A DNA stretch of 64,000 bases from an uncultured Eubacteriales bacterium (GTDB lineage Bacteria; Bacillota; Clostridia; Oscillospirales; Acutalibacteraceae). Positions 7,911 through 16,973 of this stretch are shown here, one piece after another. Positions within the stretch are counted from its first letter, which is position 1, and every line of letters begins with the position of its first letter. A program made the position numbers and the translations under genes. The notes beneath the pieces are model-generated. The model saw only the letters and a program-made list of their open reading frames with translations, did no database searches and was not told the origin of the DNA. The DNA is taken from the NCBI GenBank assembly GCA_934486705.1, contig CAKSQS010000005.1, forward strand, positions 19,585 through 83,584, read 5' to 3'.

Positions 7911-9185
7911 ATGTTTGTAGATATAGCAAAAATTCATTTAAAAGCGGGCGACGGCGGCGACGGCGCGGTTTCCTTTCACAGGGAAAAGTACGTTGCGGCG
8001 GGCGGACCGGACGGCGGCGACGGCGGCAGGGGCGGAAATATTATTTTCAAGGCGGACAGTAATTTATCTACCCTTGCGGATTTCCGCTATAAGCGCAAAT
8101 ACACGGCGCAATCGGGTGAAAAAGGCGGCGGCGGGCGCTGCTCGGGCAAAAAAGCGCCCGACCTTATTATAAACGTGCCCGTGGGCACGCTGGTTAAGGA
8201 TGCGGAAAGCGGCAGAATAATTGCCGATATATCCGATTCAGAGCCCGTTATAATAGCCAAGGGCGGCAACGGCGGTTGGGGTAATCAGCACTTTGCCACG
8301 CCTACGCGCCAAGTGCCGCGTTTTGCGAAAAAGGGCAACCCGGGCGAGGAGCTTGACGTAACGCTGGAGCTAAAGCTTTTGGCGGACGTGGGGCTTATTG
8401 GCTTTCCGAATGTGGGTAAATCCACCCTTATTTCGGTGGTGAGCGAGGCAAAGCCGAAAATTGCAAATTATCATTTTACTACCCTTACCCCCGTTTTGGG
8501 TGTTGTGCGTATGGGCGAGGGCAGTTCGTTTGTTATGGCGGATATTCCCGGGCTTATTGAGGGCGCGGGCGAGGGCGTGGGCTTAGGCCACGAATTTTTG
8601 CGCCATGTTGAGCGCTGCCGCCTGCTTTTGCACGTTATTGACGTATCGGGCAGCGAGGGCAGAGACCCGATTGACGATTTTAATAAAATAAACCGCGAGC
8701 TTGCCGTTTTCAGCAGCGAGCTTGAAACCCGCCCGCAAATAATTGTGGGCAACAAGTGCGATTTGACCGACGAAGAAGAGGTTAGCCGCATATCCGATTA
8801 TTTTACCGAAAAGGGGTATAAATTCTTCCCCGTAATGGCAGCTATAGCCGAGGGTACGGACGAGCTTATAAACTATGTTGCGGCAGAGCTTGCAAAGCTG
8901 CCGCCCATAAAGAAATACAAAGCCGAGCCGAAGCCCCTTGAAGACCTTACGGTTAAGAAAAAGCGCGACTTTACAATACGCGTTTGCGACGGAGTTTACT
9001 TTGTTGAAAACTGCGAGTGGATAATGGAAATTATGAACACTATCGACCCAGAGGACTATGAGTCGCTGCAATATTTCGAGCGCGTTTTGCGTTCAAGCGG
9101 AATTATTTCGGCCCTTGAAAACGCGGGAATAAAGCAGGGCGATACCGTAAGCGTTTACGATATTGAGTTTGAGTTTGTGATGTGA
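7911..9185 (+). CDS. obg: GTPase Obg
   Basis: The 424-residue protein has the three Obg parts in order. A glycine-rich N-terminal domain (residues 1-158) begins FVDIAKIHLKAGDGGDGAVSF. The G domain carries GFPNVGKST (G1), DIPGLIEGA (G3) and NKCD (G4). The C-terminal OCT domain ends the protein. Obg associates with the 50S subunit and acts in ribosome assembly and stress control. Its length fits the family. It overlaps the mrnC start by one base (TGATG), so both are translated from one message. Confidence 0.97.
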   Translation: MFVDIAKIHLKAGDGGDGAVSFHREKYVAAGGPDGGDGGRGGNIIFKADSNLSTLADFRYKRKYTAQSGEKGGGGRCSGKKAPDLIINVPVGTLVKDAESGRIIADISDSEPVIIAKGGNGGWGNQHFATPTRQVPRFAKKGNPGEELDVTLELKLLADVGLIGFPNVGKSTLISVVSEAKPKIANYHFTTLTPVLGVVRMGEGSSFVMADIPGLIEGAGEGVGLGHEFLRHVERCRLLLHVIDVSGSEGRDPIDDFNKINRELAVFSSELETRPQIIVGNKCDLTDEEEVSRISDYFTEKGYKFFPVMAAIAEGTDELINYVAAELAKLPPIKKYKAEPKPLEDLTVKKKRDFTIRVCDGVYFVENCEWIMEIMNTIDPEDYESLQYFERVLRSSGIISALENAGIKQGDTVSVYDIEFEFVM

Positions 9186-9562
9186 TGAAAACGGAAAATC
9201 CCAATCTTTTAAGCCCCTCCGTGCTCGCCTTTGTGGGCGACGCGGTGTACGGGCTGTACGTAAGAACCGCCTTGGCAGAGGTAAACCGCCCGTCGGGCGA
9301 GTTACATAGGCTCTCTGTCACAATGGTGAACGCCGCAGCGCAGGCAAAGGCGTATGCGGTTATTGAGCCGCTGCTTTCCGAAAAGGAAATTTCCGTTTTC
9401 AAGCGCGGCAGAAATTTCCACACCTCGTCTACACCGAAAAATGCCTCGAACGGCGATTATCATATCGCCACAGGGCTGGAGTGTCTTTTCGGGTGGCTTT
9501 ACCTTTCGGGAAATACCGCCCGCGCTGACGAGCTTTTCGGAATAATATACGATAAACAATAA
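9185..9562 (+). CDS. mrnC: Mini-ribonuclease 3 (23S rRNA maturation)
   Basis: This 125-residue protein is an RNase III catalytic domain without a dsRNA-binding domain. It has the Mini-III signature SPSVLAFVGDAVYGLYVRT near the N-terminus with the metal-binding Asp, and ECLFGWLYLSG near the C-terminus with the second acidic site. Mini-III trims 23S rRNA precursor ends in Firmicutes. The ATG overlapping the obg stop is taken as start, 3 bp inside a possible GTG. Its pairing with obg suggests a ribosome-maturation unit. Confidence 0.93.
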   Translation: MKTENPNLLSPSVLAFVGDAVYGLYVRTALAEVNRPSGELHRLSVTMVNAAAQAKAYAVIEPLLSEKEISVFKRGRNFHTSSTPKNASNGDYHIATGLECLFGWLYLSGNTARADELFGIIYDKQ

Positions 9563-9579
9563 CACCCGAGGTGAAAGGC

Positions 9580-10002
9580 TTGGCTTTTCTTACACGTTTG
9601 AAAAAGACGTTTTTAAATAAAAAATTTTTGGGCTTTTGCTCTATCGGTATAATAAATACCTTTAATACCGCGTTTTTCTCATGGCTTGCGCACTTTAAAA
9701 TTCAGGAAAATATTTCGGCGCATATCGGCTTTTTTATATCCCTTACAATAAACTATATTCTTAACAGTCTTATTGTTTTTAAAAGCCGATTGAGCGTGAG
9801 AAAATATTTGCGGTTTCTTATTTCCTACATACCGAATTTGATTATATATACCCTCGTTTCCTTTATAACCATAAATCTGTGGAAAATGGATCAATTTTGG
9901 GCGACCGTATTGGCTACCGCTGCGGGCGGACCGATAACCTTTGTTATAATCAAGCTTTACGCGTTCGGCAATAAAATTAAAAAAGAAGACGAAAAAAGCT
10001 GA
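9580..10002 (+). CDS. GtrA-family membrane protein
   Basis: The 140-residue protein has four predicted membrane helices in the GtrA arrangement (FCSIGIINTFNT, FFISLTINYILNSLIVF, a third near YIPNLIIYTLVSF, a fourth near VLATAAGGPITFVIIKLY). Family members are proposed to flip polyprenyl-linked sugars. The start chosen is TTG at 9580 because GAGGTG (9568-9573) lies 6 bp before it; a GTG at 9571 is part of that ribosome binding site. A bidirectional terminator overlaps the stop codon. Confidence 0.78.
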   Translation: MAFLTRLKKTFLNKKFLGFCSIGIINTFNTAFFSWLAHFKIQENISAHIGFFISLTINYILNSLIVFKSRLSVRKYLRFLISYIPNLIIYTLVSFITINLWKMDQFWATVLATAAGGPITFVIIKLYAFGNKIKKEDEKS

Positions 10003-10025
10003 ACTGTAATATGTTCAGCTTTTGT
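9992..10025. terminator. bidirectional terminator between convergent genes
   Basis: AGCTGAAC (9997-10004) and GTTCAGCT (10013-10020) form a perfect 8-bp stem flanked by A and T runs on both sides. It overlaps the stop codons of the GtrA gene and of the AraC gene, so it can serve both. Confidence 0.85.
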
Positions 10026-10854
10026 TATATTCCGTTGGCGACATTCCGTAGTGCTTTTTAAAGCAGCGTGCAAAATATCCGGGGTCGGAAAAGCCGCAGC
10101 GCGATGAAAGCTCCGCAATTTTTATGCCCTTTTCGTTTCGCAGCGTTTTTTTGGCAAGCTCGAGCCGCAGTATTTGTATATATATCATAGGCGTAAGCCC
10201 CGTAACCGCCTTGAACCGCCTGCAAAAATACGCTTCGTCGTACCCGAAACGGCAGCTTAATTCCTTTGAAGATATATCCTCGCAAAAGTGCTGTTCAATA
10301 TATTCGGTAACATTATGAAAACGCTCGTCGGAAATCGTGCGGATATTTCCGTCCGATAAGCAATGCCTGTAAAGCAGCCCCAAAAGCCGGTAAATTCCGC
10401 CCACCACCATAAGTGAAGAGGCGTTTTCGCCCGAGAGCTGTTCGTCGGCTATCGCCTTTGCTGCGGCAAATACCTCGGGCTCATCGGAAACCGAGCAAAA
10501 AGATATTTTTTGCTCGGCTATGGGTACAAGATACTTTGCGGCGGCATTGGCAGCGTTATAAAACGCCTGTACGTCAAACATAATAGTCCGGTAAGAAACG
10601 CCTGCATTGCCCGCAACGCCGCGGTGCGGCTGCCCCGGCATAAAAACGGCAACCGAGCCCGCTGCGGCGTGCTCCTTTACATCCCCTAAATATATATCAA
10701 GCCCGCCGCTTAATATAACGAGAATTTCCATACGCTCGTGCCAATGCGTGGTAAAGCAAAGCTCTGATGGAAAACGGAATACGGAATCGTGAATTTTAAC
10801 GGCACTGTCGCCGTATAAAACGGGAGTAAGCTCCTTTTGTCCGTCTAAGCGCAT
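10015..10854 (-). CDS. AraC-family transcriptional regulator with cupin sensor domain
   Basis: The 279-residue protein has an N-terminal cupin-like ligand domain (residues 1-150; CFTTHWHERMEILVILSGG and MPGQPHRGV) and a C-terminal AraC double helix-turn-helix (about residues 180-279) ending CGFSDPGYFARCFKKHYGMSP. It is transcribed away from the epimerase-GH20-oxidoreductase genes and is the obvious candidate regulator of that sugar unit. The ATG at 10854 is chosen as start. In-frame TTG and GTG codons lie further upstream without a convincing ribosome binding site, so the start is uncertain. Confidence 0.85.
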   Translation of the reverse strand: MRLDGQKELTPVLYGDSAVKIHDSVFRFPSELCFTTHWHERMEILVILSGGLDIYLGDVKEHAAAGSVAVFMPGQPHRGVAGNAGVSYRTIMFDVQAFYNAANAAAKYLVPIAEQKISFCSVSDEPEVFAAAKAIADEQLSGENASSLMVVGGIYRLLGLLYRHCLSDGNIRTISDERFHNVTEYIEQHFCEDISSKELSCRFGYDEAYFCRRFKAVTGLTPMIYIQILRLELAKKTLRNEKGIKIAELSSRCGFSDPGYFARCFKKHYGMSPTEYNKS

Positions 10855-10917
10855 ATGAATCACCCAAGTCAAAAAAATACAGAAGAAAATCAAAATAATC
10901 CTAACCTACGAATTATA

Positions 10918-10933
10918 TTTATGTTAACATAAA
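10918..10933. promoter_or_regulatory. 16-bp palindrome between divergent araC-like gene and sugar operon
   Basis: TTTATGTTAACATAAA is a perfect palindrome in the middle of the divergent intergenic region. It is a candidate operator or part of overlapping promoters. AraC proteins more often use direct repeats, so the link to the neighbouring regulator is only by position. Confidence 0.35.
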
Positions 10934-10968
10934 GACAGAAAAAAATCAATATTCAAGGGGGATTTTTT

Positions 10969-11811
10969 ATGAAAATAGGAACCTGCGTACATTTGAACGA
11001 CATAAACGAAATGTCAAAAAAGTTTGACGAGCTGCTTGCAAACGGATTTGACAGCTGCCAGCTTATTTCCTGGAAACCCGAACTTTGGACGGACGAAAAC
11101 GCCGAAATACTCAAAGGGCTTATAAGCGGTAAAAAAATAACCGTTTCCGCCTTTTGGTGCGGCTGGGAAGGACCTACCGTGTGGGATTTTTACGACGGTC
11201 AGATAACCTTAGGTCTTGTTCCCCCCGAGTACAGGGCGGGGCGCGTTAAAAATTTGTGCGACGGCGCAGACTTTGCCAAAAAGCTCGGCATTACCGATGT
11301 TGTGACCCATATGGGCTTTATACCCGAAAACCCGAACGACCCGCAGTTTGCGCCTTTCTGCGTTGCGGTAAGAACTGTTGCGGAGCATTTAAAGCAAAAC
11401 GGTCAGTACCTTTTGTTTGAAACAGGGCAGGAAACGCCGGTTACAATGCTGCGCTGCTTTGAAAAGGTGGGAACGGATAACCTCGGCGTTAATCTTGATA
11501 CCGCAAACGTAATTCTTTACGGCAGGGCAAACCCGGTGGACGCGCTTGACGTTTTCGGCAAATACGTCCGCAACCTGCACGCGAAGGACGGCAGATACCC
11601 CACAAACGGCCACGACCTGGGCGAAGAAACCCGCATAGGCGACGGCAAGGTGGATTTCAACCGCTTGTTTGAAAAGCTGCACGAAATAGGCTATGATTCT
11701 TACGTTACAATAGAGCGCGAGATTGAGGGCGAAGAGCAGAACAAGGATATACTCTACGCCAAAGAGTACCTCGGCAATATTATAAAAAGGGTTTACGGTG
11801 GGCTTGAATGA
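10969..11811 (+). CDS. sugar phosphate isomerase/epimerase (xylose-isomerase-like TIM barrel)
   Basis: The 280-residue protein has the TIM-barrel layout of the AP endonuclease 2/IolE-type family, with metal-ligand strands LLFETGQE (Glu), NLGVNLDTANVILYG (Asp), NLHAKDG (His/Asp) and SYVTIERE (Glu). These enzymes move carbonyls or invert stereocentres on free sugars or inositols. A GGGGG site 6 bp before the ATG gives a strong start. It overlaps the GH20 gene by 4 bp. Together with the oxidoreductase it would process the monosaccharide released by the hexosaminidase (inference). Confidence 0.8.
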   Translation: MKIGTCVHLNDINEMSKKFDELLANGFDSCQLISWKPELWTDENAEILKGLISGKKITVSAFWCGWEGPTVWDFYDGQITLGLVPPEYRAGRVKNLCDGADFAKKLGITDVVTHMGFIPENPNDPQFAPFCVAVRTVAEHLKQNGQYLLFETGQETPVTMLRCFEKVGTDNLGVNLDTANVILYGRANPVDALDVFGKYVRNLHAKDGRYPTNGHDLGEETRIGDGKVDFNRLFEKLHEIGYDSYVTIEREIEGEEQNKDILYAKEYLGNIIKRVYGGLE

Positions 11812-13376
11812 AGGGCTTAATGATAGATTGCTCCAGAAATGCGGTTATGAACCTTACCGCGCTTAAAAGGTTTGTAAAGGTAACAGCCGCTTTGGGCTAT
11901 GATACTTTAATGCTTTACACAGAGGATACCTACGAGGTTGACGGTGAGCCGTACTTCGGGCATCAACGCGGGAGATTTTCAAAAGCCGAGCTTAAAGAGG
12001 CGGACGCTTTTTGCCGCGAAAACGGCGTTGAGCTTATACCCTGCATACAGACCCTTGCGCACCTTAACGCAATTTTCAAGTGGCAGGGAGTGTACGGCGA
12101 TATAAACGACACGGCGGATATTCTGTTAGCGGACGACGAGAGGACATATAAGCTTATAGATGAAATGTTTGCCACGCTTTCGCAGTGCTTTACCTCGCGC
12201 AAAATACATATAGGTATGGACGAGGCGCATATGGTGGGGCTGGGCAAATACCGCGATAAGCACGGCGATAACGACCGCTTTAATATTATAAACCGCCATC
12301 TTCATAAGGTTTGCAGCCTTGCGGATAAGTACGGCTTTGAGCCGATGATATGGAGCGATATGTACTTCCGCTTAGCGGACAGCGCGGGGGATTATTACAG
12401 TACCTCCGATATGGAGAATATTTGCAAAAGAGCCGATCTGCCGCAAAATATCACCTTGGTTTACTGGGATTACTACAGCAAGGATTATGAGCATTATCTT
12501 AATATGATAGATAAAAACAAGGCGCTTGCAAGACCTGTTGTATTTGCGGGCGGCGCATGGACCTGGAAAGGCTTTGCGCCCGATAATCGGTTCAGCTTTG
12601 ATACCACTCTGCCCGCGCTTAAGGCATGCCGCGAAAAGGGAATAAGCGATGTTTTCATTACAATGTGGGGTGATAACGGCGGCGAATGCTCGCGCTTTGC
12701 GGTTTTGCCGGCACTTTGCTACACCGCGGAGCTTTTAGAGGGCAATGAAAATATGTCTGACGCAAAGGCGCGGCTTAAGGCGCTTACGGGTATGGAATTT
12801 GACGATTTTATGCTGCTTGATAAGCTTGATAATCCTACCGAAAAGCTTGATTACAACGCATCGAAATATCTGCTTTATTCCGACCCGTTTATGGGGGTTT
12901 ACGACAGTAAAATAACCTGCGGCGTAAACGGTTACTACAAAGAGCTTTACAAAAAGCTTTCGGCGGTACAAGCGACGGACGACTACAAGCCGATTTTTGA
13001 CTCGGCTGCGGCGCTGGCGGACGTACTGTCGGTTAAAGCCGAGCTTGGCATAAGAACCCGCGCGGCATACCTCGCTGGGGATACCGAAGCACTTAAGAAT
13101 ATAGCCGAAAGCGATTATACCGCCGCCATAGATAAGCTGCGGGTATTCTGCGCGGCTTTCCGCAGGCTTTGGTTCTTTGAAAACAAGCCCCACGGCTTTG
13201 ACGTGCAGGATATACGTTTAGGCGGGCTTATAATGCGGCTTGAAAGCTGCCGCGAAAGAATTTTAAACTATTGCAAGGATAAATCAAACACCATTCCCGA
13301 GCTTTCAGAGCCTGTGCTTGAAAACGACAGACCCAAGCATATTTGGGAATGTATTGCAACAGCTGATATTATTTAA
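11808..13376 (+). CDS. GH20-type beta-N-acetylhexosaminidase, cytoplasmic
   Basis: The 522-residue protein has a TIM-barrel catalytic domain (about residues 1-330). The GH20 hallmark Asp-Glu pair occurs in HIGMDEAHMVGLG, which supplies the stabilising Asp and acid Glu for substrate-assisted cleavage of N-acetylhexosaminides. Further barrel motifs are LIPCIQTLAHL, MIWSDMYF and FITMWGDNGGE. A helical C-terminal region follows. No signal peptide is seen, so it acts on imported amino-sugar oligosaccharides. It sits between the epimerase and the Gfo/Idh/MocA gene, which suggests one catabolic operon. Confidence 0.85.
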   Translation: MKGLMIDCSRNAVMNLTALKRFVKVTAALGYDTLMLYTEDTYEVDGEPYFGHQRGRFSKAELKEADAFCRENGVELIPCIQTLAHLNAIFKWQGVYGDINDTADILLADDERTYKLIDEMFATLSQCFTSRKIHIGMDEAHMVGLGKYRDKHGDNDRFNIINRHLHKVCSLADKYGFEPMIWSDMYFRLADSAGDYYSTSDMENICKRADLPQNITLVYWDYYSKDYEHYLNMIDKNKALARPVVFAGGAWTWKGFAPDNRFSFDTTLPALKACREKGISDVFITMWGDNGGECSRFAVLPALCYTAELLEGNENMSDAKARLKALTGMEFDDFMLLDKLDNPTEKLDYNASKYLLYSDPFMGVYDSKITCGVNGYYKELYKKLSAVQATDDYKPIFDSAAALADVLSVKAELGIRTRAAYLAGDTEALKNIAESDYTAAIDKLRVFCAAFRRLWFFENKPHGFDVQDIRLGGLIMRLESCRERILNYCKDKSNTIPELSEPVLENDRPKHIWECIATADII

Positions 13377-13393
13377 TTAAGGAGACGTTGATT

Positions 13394-14341
13394 ATGTTAA
13401 AGGTTGCACTTGTAGGCGTTGGCGGAATAAGCGGCGCGCATATTCCCGCGTGGGAATCTATGCAGGACACAGAGCTTGTGGCGCTTTGCGATATTCGCCC
13501 CGAGCAAATGGAAAAGTATACGGATAAACGCCGTTATACCGATTTTGACGAAATGCTCGAAAAGGAAGAAATAGATATTCTTGATATTTGTCTTCCCACA
13601 TATTTGCATGCCGATTTTTCGGTAAAAGCTATGGAAAAGGGCATAAACGTTATCTGCGAAAAGCCCGTTTCGCTTAAAAAAGAGGATGTTGCGCGCGTTT
13701 ACGGCGCTGCGAAGAAAAACAACGTTAAGTTTATGATAGCGCAGGTGCTGCGTTTCTGGCCCGAATATGAAATAGTTAAAAAATTATACGATGAAAAGAC
13801 CTACGGTAATTTGCTTTCGGGCTCTATGACCCGCCTCGGCTGCCGCCCGAAATGGAGCTGGGATAACTGGATGACCGATAAAAACCGCAGCGGTTTAGTA
13901 CCCTTTGACCTTCATATTCACGATCTTGATTTTATGGTATACACCTTCGGTAAGCCTACAAAAACAAATGCGTTTAAATCCACCACCGATACGCAGGACT
14001 ACCTGAATACCGTTTATGAGTACGACGGATTTTTCATAACCACCGAGGCTTCGTGGTATGCGTCGCCCTATCCGTTCAAGGTATCATTCCGTTTCCAGTT
14101 TGAGCATGCGGTTGCGGCGTGGGAAAACGGCGAAATGAAAATATATGAAGAAAACGGGAAAATATGGTCGCCTATATCGGGCGGCGACGGGCTTGACACA
14201 GGCAATATAGGTCTTCCCGCAAGCGACGCATATGCCAACGAGATACGCTATTTTACCGATTGCGTTGAAAACGGCACTTTCCCCGACAGGGTAAAGCCCG
14301 AAGAGCTTGAAAGCGTGCTTGATATTCTGAATACGCTTTAA
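13394..14341 (+). CDS. Gfo/Idh/MocA-family oxidoreductase
   Basis: The 315-residue protein has an N-terminal Rossmann fold (VALVGVGGISGAHIPAW; GVGGISG binds NAD(P)) and the family motif CEKPVSL, whose Lys is catalytic. The C-terminal alpha/beta domain carries DLHIHDLDFMVYTFGKP, with the His/Asp site. Members oxidise or reduce sugars and inositols. The ATG at 13394 lies 9 bp after AAGGAG; an upstream TTG is too close to that site. It ends the AraC-linked sugar operon, 9 bp before the metK promoter. Confidence 0.88.
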   Translation: MLKVALVGVGGISGAHIPAWESMQDTELVALCDIRPEQMEKYTDKRRYTDFDEMLEKEEIDILDICLPTYLHADFSVKAMEKGINVICEKPVSLKKEDVARVYGAAKKNNVKFMIAQVLRFWPEYEIVKKLYDEKTYGNLLSGSMTRLGCRPKWSWDNWMTDKNRSGLVPFDLHIHDLDFMVYTFGKPTKTNAFKSTTDTQDYLNTVYEYDGFFITTEASWYASPYPFKVSFRFQFEHAVAAWENGEMKIYEENGKIWSPISGGDGLDTGNIGLPASDAYANEIRYFTDCVENGTFPDRVKPEELESVLDILNTL

Positions 14342-14350
14342 AAATTAAGG

Positions 14351-14378
14351 TTGACAAACCTATAATATGTGGTAGAAT
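14351..14378 (+). promoter_or_regulatory. sigma-A promoter of the metK riboswitch transcript
   Basis: TTGACA (14351-14356) and TAGAAT (14373-14378) are 16 bp apart. The predicted transcript starts shortly before the S-box aptamer. Confidence 0.8.
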
Positions 14379-14396
14379 ATATACAGAACTGAATAT

Positions 14397-14536
14397 TATC
14401 CTTATCAAGAGCGGCGGAGGGAACCGGCCCTGTGATGCCCGGCAACCTGATTTTAAAATCAAGGTGCCAATTCCGGCGGATTATCCGAAAGATGAGGCTT
14501 TTAAAACCGTCTCGTCCGAGGCGGTTTTAATTTTTT
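14397..14536 (+). ncRNA. SAM-I riboswitch (S-box) controlling metK
   Basis: The aptamer shows the S-box core: CTTATCAAGAGCGG with GGAGGGA, CCGGCCCTGTGATGCCCGGC, then AAGGTGCCAATTCC. The closing strand GATGAG (14491-14496) pairs with CTTATC (14401-14406) as P1. It is followed by a terminator hairpin (14503-14528, arms AAAACCG and CGGTTTT) and six T. SAM binding should favour the terminator, lowering metK expression, the usual S-box OFF switch. Confidence 0.95.
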
Positions 14537-14554
14537 ATGAAAGAGGAATTTAAA

Positions 14555-15739
14555 ATGGCAAAAATGCTTTTTACATCCGAATCCGTGACCGAGGGACATC
14601 CCGATAAGGTCTGCGACGGTATATCCGACGCAATACTCGATGAAATTTTAAAGAACGACTCCGACGCGCGCGTTGCCTGCGAGACCTTTTGCACCACCGG
14701 CAGCGTGACCGTAATGGGGGAAATAACCACAAGCTGCTATGTCGATATTCCGCAAATAGCGCGCGATGTGGTTTGCAGAATAGGCTACAACAACCCCTCT
14801 GCCGGGTTTGACGGCAATACCTGCGCGGTTATGACGGCAATAGACAAGCAGTCCCCCGATATAGCGCTGGGCGTTGACAATTCGCTTGAATACAAGGACG
14901 GCGAGGAGGATGAATACAACCTGCGCGGCGCGGGGGATCAGGGTATGATGTTCGGCTACGCCTGCGACGATACGCCTGAGCTTATGCCGCTGCCGATTTC
15001 TTTGGCGCACAAAATGGCAAAAAAGCTGACCGACGTTCGTAAAAGCGGGGAGCTTGCATATCTCCGCCCCGACGGAAAGACCCAGGTTACCGTTGAATAT
15101 GACGACGGCAGACCTACGCGCATAGAGGCGGTTGTCGTTTCCTCGCAGCACAGCGCCGATATTGATCTCTCGGTACTAAGAGCCGATATTCTCGAAAAGG
15201 TTATAAAGCCCACCGTGCCGTCGGAGCTGCTTGATGAAAACACGAAAATATATATCAACCCCACGGGTCGCTTTGTTGTGGGCGGACCGCAGGGTGATAC
15301 AGGGCTTACGGGCAGAAAAATTATAGTTGATACCTACGGCGGCTTTGCGCGCCACGGCGGCGGAGCGTTTTCGGGCAAGGACCCCACAAAGGTTGACAGA
15401 AGCGCCGCCTACGCCGCAAGATATGTCGCGAAGAATATTGTTGCCGCAGGCATTGCGAAAAAGTGCGAGGTGCAATTGGCTTACGCCATAGGCGTGGCGC
15501 ACCCGGTTTCCGTTATGGTGGATACCTTCGGTACAGGCATATATCCCGATGATAATATAGCCGAGGCGGTTAAAAAGGTATTTGATCTGCGCCCCTCCGC
15601 CATAATAGACAAGCTCGACCTTAAAAAGCCCATATACAGCCGCCTTTCGGCATACGGTCATATGGGCAGAGAAGATCTCGGCGTATCGTGGGAAAAGACC
15701 GATAAGACCGAGGAGTTGGAAGGTATTCTTCGCGGCTGA
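14555..15739 (+). CDS. metK: S-adenosylmethionine synthetase
   Basis: The 394-residue enzyme makes SAM from methionine and ATP. The N-terminus [22 protein letters not shown], with the GHPDK metal/ATP site, and the [12 protein letters not shown] methionine-binding loop are diagnostic, as is [19 protein letters not shown] in the central region. The start is the ATG at 14555, 8 bp after AGAGGA; an in-frame ATG at 14537 overlaps the riboswitch terminator tail and has no ribosome binding site. Regulation by the SAM-I riboswitch closes a product-feedback loop. Confidence 0.98.
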   Translation: MAKMLFTSESVTEGHPDKVCDGISDAILDEILKNDSDARVACETFCTTGSVTVMGEITTSCYVDIPQIARDVVCRIGYNNPSAGFDGNTCAVMTAIDKQSPDIALGVDNSLEYKDGEEDEYNLRGAGDQGMMFGYACDDTPELMPLPISLAHKMAKKLTDVRKSGELAYLRPDGKTQVTVEYDDGRPTRIEAVVVSSQHSADIDLSVLRADILEKVIKPTVPSELLDENTKIYINPTGRFVVGGPQGDTGLTGRKIIVDTYGGFARHGGGAFSGKDPTKVDRSAAYAARYVAKNIVAAGIAKKCEVQLAYAIGVAHPVSVMVDTFGTGIYPDDNIAEAVKKVFDLRPSAIIDKLDLKKPIYSRLSAYGHMGREDLGVSWEKTDKTEELEGILRG

Positions 15740-15750
15740 TAATATACTAC

Positions 15751-15779
15751 TTGTAAAATCGGGGAAAAAGTGGTAAAAT
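15751..15779 (+). promoter_or_regulatory. candidate promoter of glf
   Basis: TTGTAA (15751-15756) and TAAAAT (15774-15779) are spaced by 17 bp upstream of glf, directly after metK. The -35 is imperfect. Confidence 0.55.
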
Positions 15780-15815
15780 AACGATGTATCATTTTTTCTG
15801 AAAGGAAAGCACTAA

Positions 15816-16910
15816 ATGAAAAAATACGACTATATAATTGCAGGCAGCGGCTTGTTCGGAGCGGTTTTCGCCCACGAGGCGGTAAAAAAAGGTAAAAAGG
15901 TTCTTGTGCTTGAACGCCGTGGGCATATAGGCGGAAATATATATACCGAAAAGGTCGAGGGTATTGACGTGCATAAGTACGGCGCGCATATCTTTCACAC
16001 ATCAAACAAGCGCGTTTGGGATTATGTTACCGACTTGGTTGAATTTAATAACTTTGTAAATTCTCCCGTTGCAAATTACAAGGGCGAAATGTATAATATG
16101 CCATTTAATATGAATACCTTTTCAAAAATGTTCGGTATATCCACCCCGAAAGAGGCGGCGGAAGTGCTTGATAAGCAGCGGTCCGAGATAAAGGGCGAGC
16201 CGAAAAACCTCGAGGAACAGGCTATAAGCCTTGTGGGACGGGATGTTTACACAAAGCTTATAAAGGGCTACACCGAAAAGCAGTGGGGCAGAGACTGTAG
16301 CGAGCTGCCCGCGTTTATAATAAAGCGCCTGCCGGTAAGGTTCACTTATGATAACAACTATTTTAACGACCGCTACCAGGGCATACCGTGCGGCGGCTAT
16401 ACCGAGCTTATAGAAAAGCTGCTCGAAGGTGCGGAGGTGCGGCTTAACACCGATTTTCTTGCCGACCGTGAGAATTATCTGCAAATGGCGGATAAGTGCA
16501 TTTACACAGGTCCTATAGACGAATACTTCGCCTACAGTCTCGGCAAGCTTGAATACCGCAGCCTTAAGTTTGAAACAGAGCTTTTGGATGAAGAAAACCA
16601 CCAGGGCGTGGCGGTTGTAAACTATACCGAGCGCGAAGTGCCTTACACCAGAGTTATAGAGCATAAGCATTTTAATTTCGGCACACAGCCGAAAACCGTT
16701 GTAACGCGCGAATACCCCGCCGATTGGCAGGAGGGTATGGAGCCGTATTACCCGGTGAATAACGAAAAAAACAATGAGCTTTACAAAAAATACGCCGCTC
16801 TTGCCGAAAAAGAAAACGTGCTTTTCGGCGGCAGACTTGCGCAATATAAGTACTTTGATATGGACGATACCGTTGAAGAGGCTTTAAGCCTTGCGGACAA
16901 GCTGCTGTAA
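15816..16910 (+). CDS. glf: UDP-galactopyranose mutase
   Basis: The 364-residue flavoenzyme interconverts UDP-galactopyranose and UDP-galactofuranose, the donor for galactofuranose in surface glycans. It starts YDYIIAGSGLFGAVFAHEA, the FAD-binding GxGxxG fold typical of Glf, followed by ERRGHIGGN. Other family blocks are YGAHIFHTS, GYTEKQWG and PYTRVIEHKHF. Its length fits bacterial Glf. It is first in the polysaccharide cluster and has its own promoter and an AAAGGA site, implying galactofuranose in the encoded polymer. Confidence 0.95.
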   Translation: MKKYDYIIAGSGLFGAVFAHEAVKKGKKVLVLERRGHIGGNIYTEKVEGIDVHKYGAHIFHTSNKRVWDYVTDLVEFNNFVNSPVANYKGEMYNMPFNMNTFSKMFGISTPKEAAEVLDKQRSEIKGEPKNLEEQAISLVGRDVYTKLIKGYTEKQWGRDCSELPAFIIKRLPVRFTYDNNYFNDRYQGIPCGGYTELIEKLLEGAEVRLNTDFLADRENYLQMADKCIYTGPIDEYFAYSLGKLEYRSLKFETELLDEENHQGVAVVNYTEREVPYTRVIEHKHFNFGTQPKTVVTREYPADWQEGMEPYYPVNNEKNNELYKKYAALAEKENVLFGGRLAQYKYFDMDDTVEEALSLADKLL

Positions 16911-16913
16911 TAC

Positions 16914-16942
16914 TTGAAAAAATAAATAAACAGTGGTATAAT
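16914..16942 (+). promoter_or_regulatory. strong promoter of the glycosyltransferase genes
   Basis: TTGAAA (16914-16919), a 17-bp spacer and a perfect TATAAT (16937-16942) lie between glf and the first glycosyltransferase. Confidence 0.75.
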
Positions 16943-16973
16943 CTAACAAAATGCATTTTCGGAGGAAATTAAA

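Noticed and set aside
14253..14462. Minus-strand frame overlapping the SAM riboswitch
   Set aside because: It is antisense to the aptamer and the oxidoreductase end, with no start signal.
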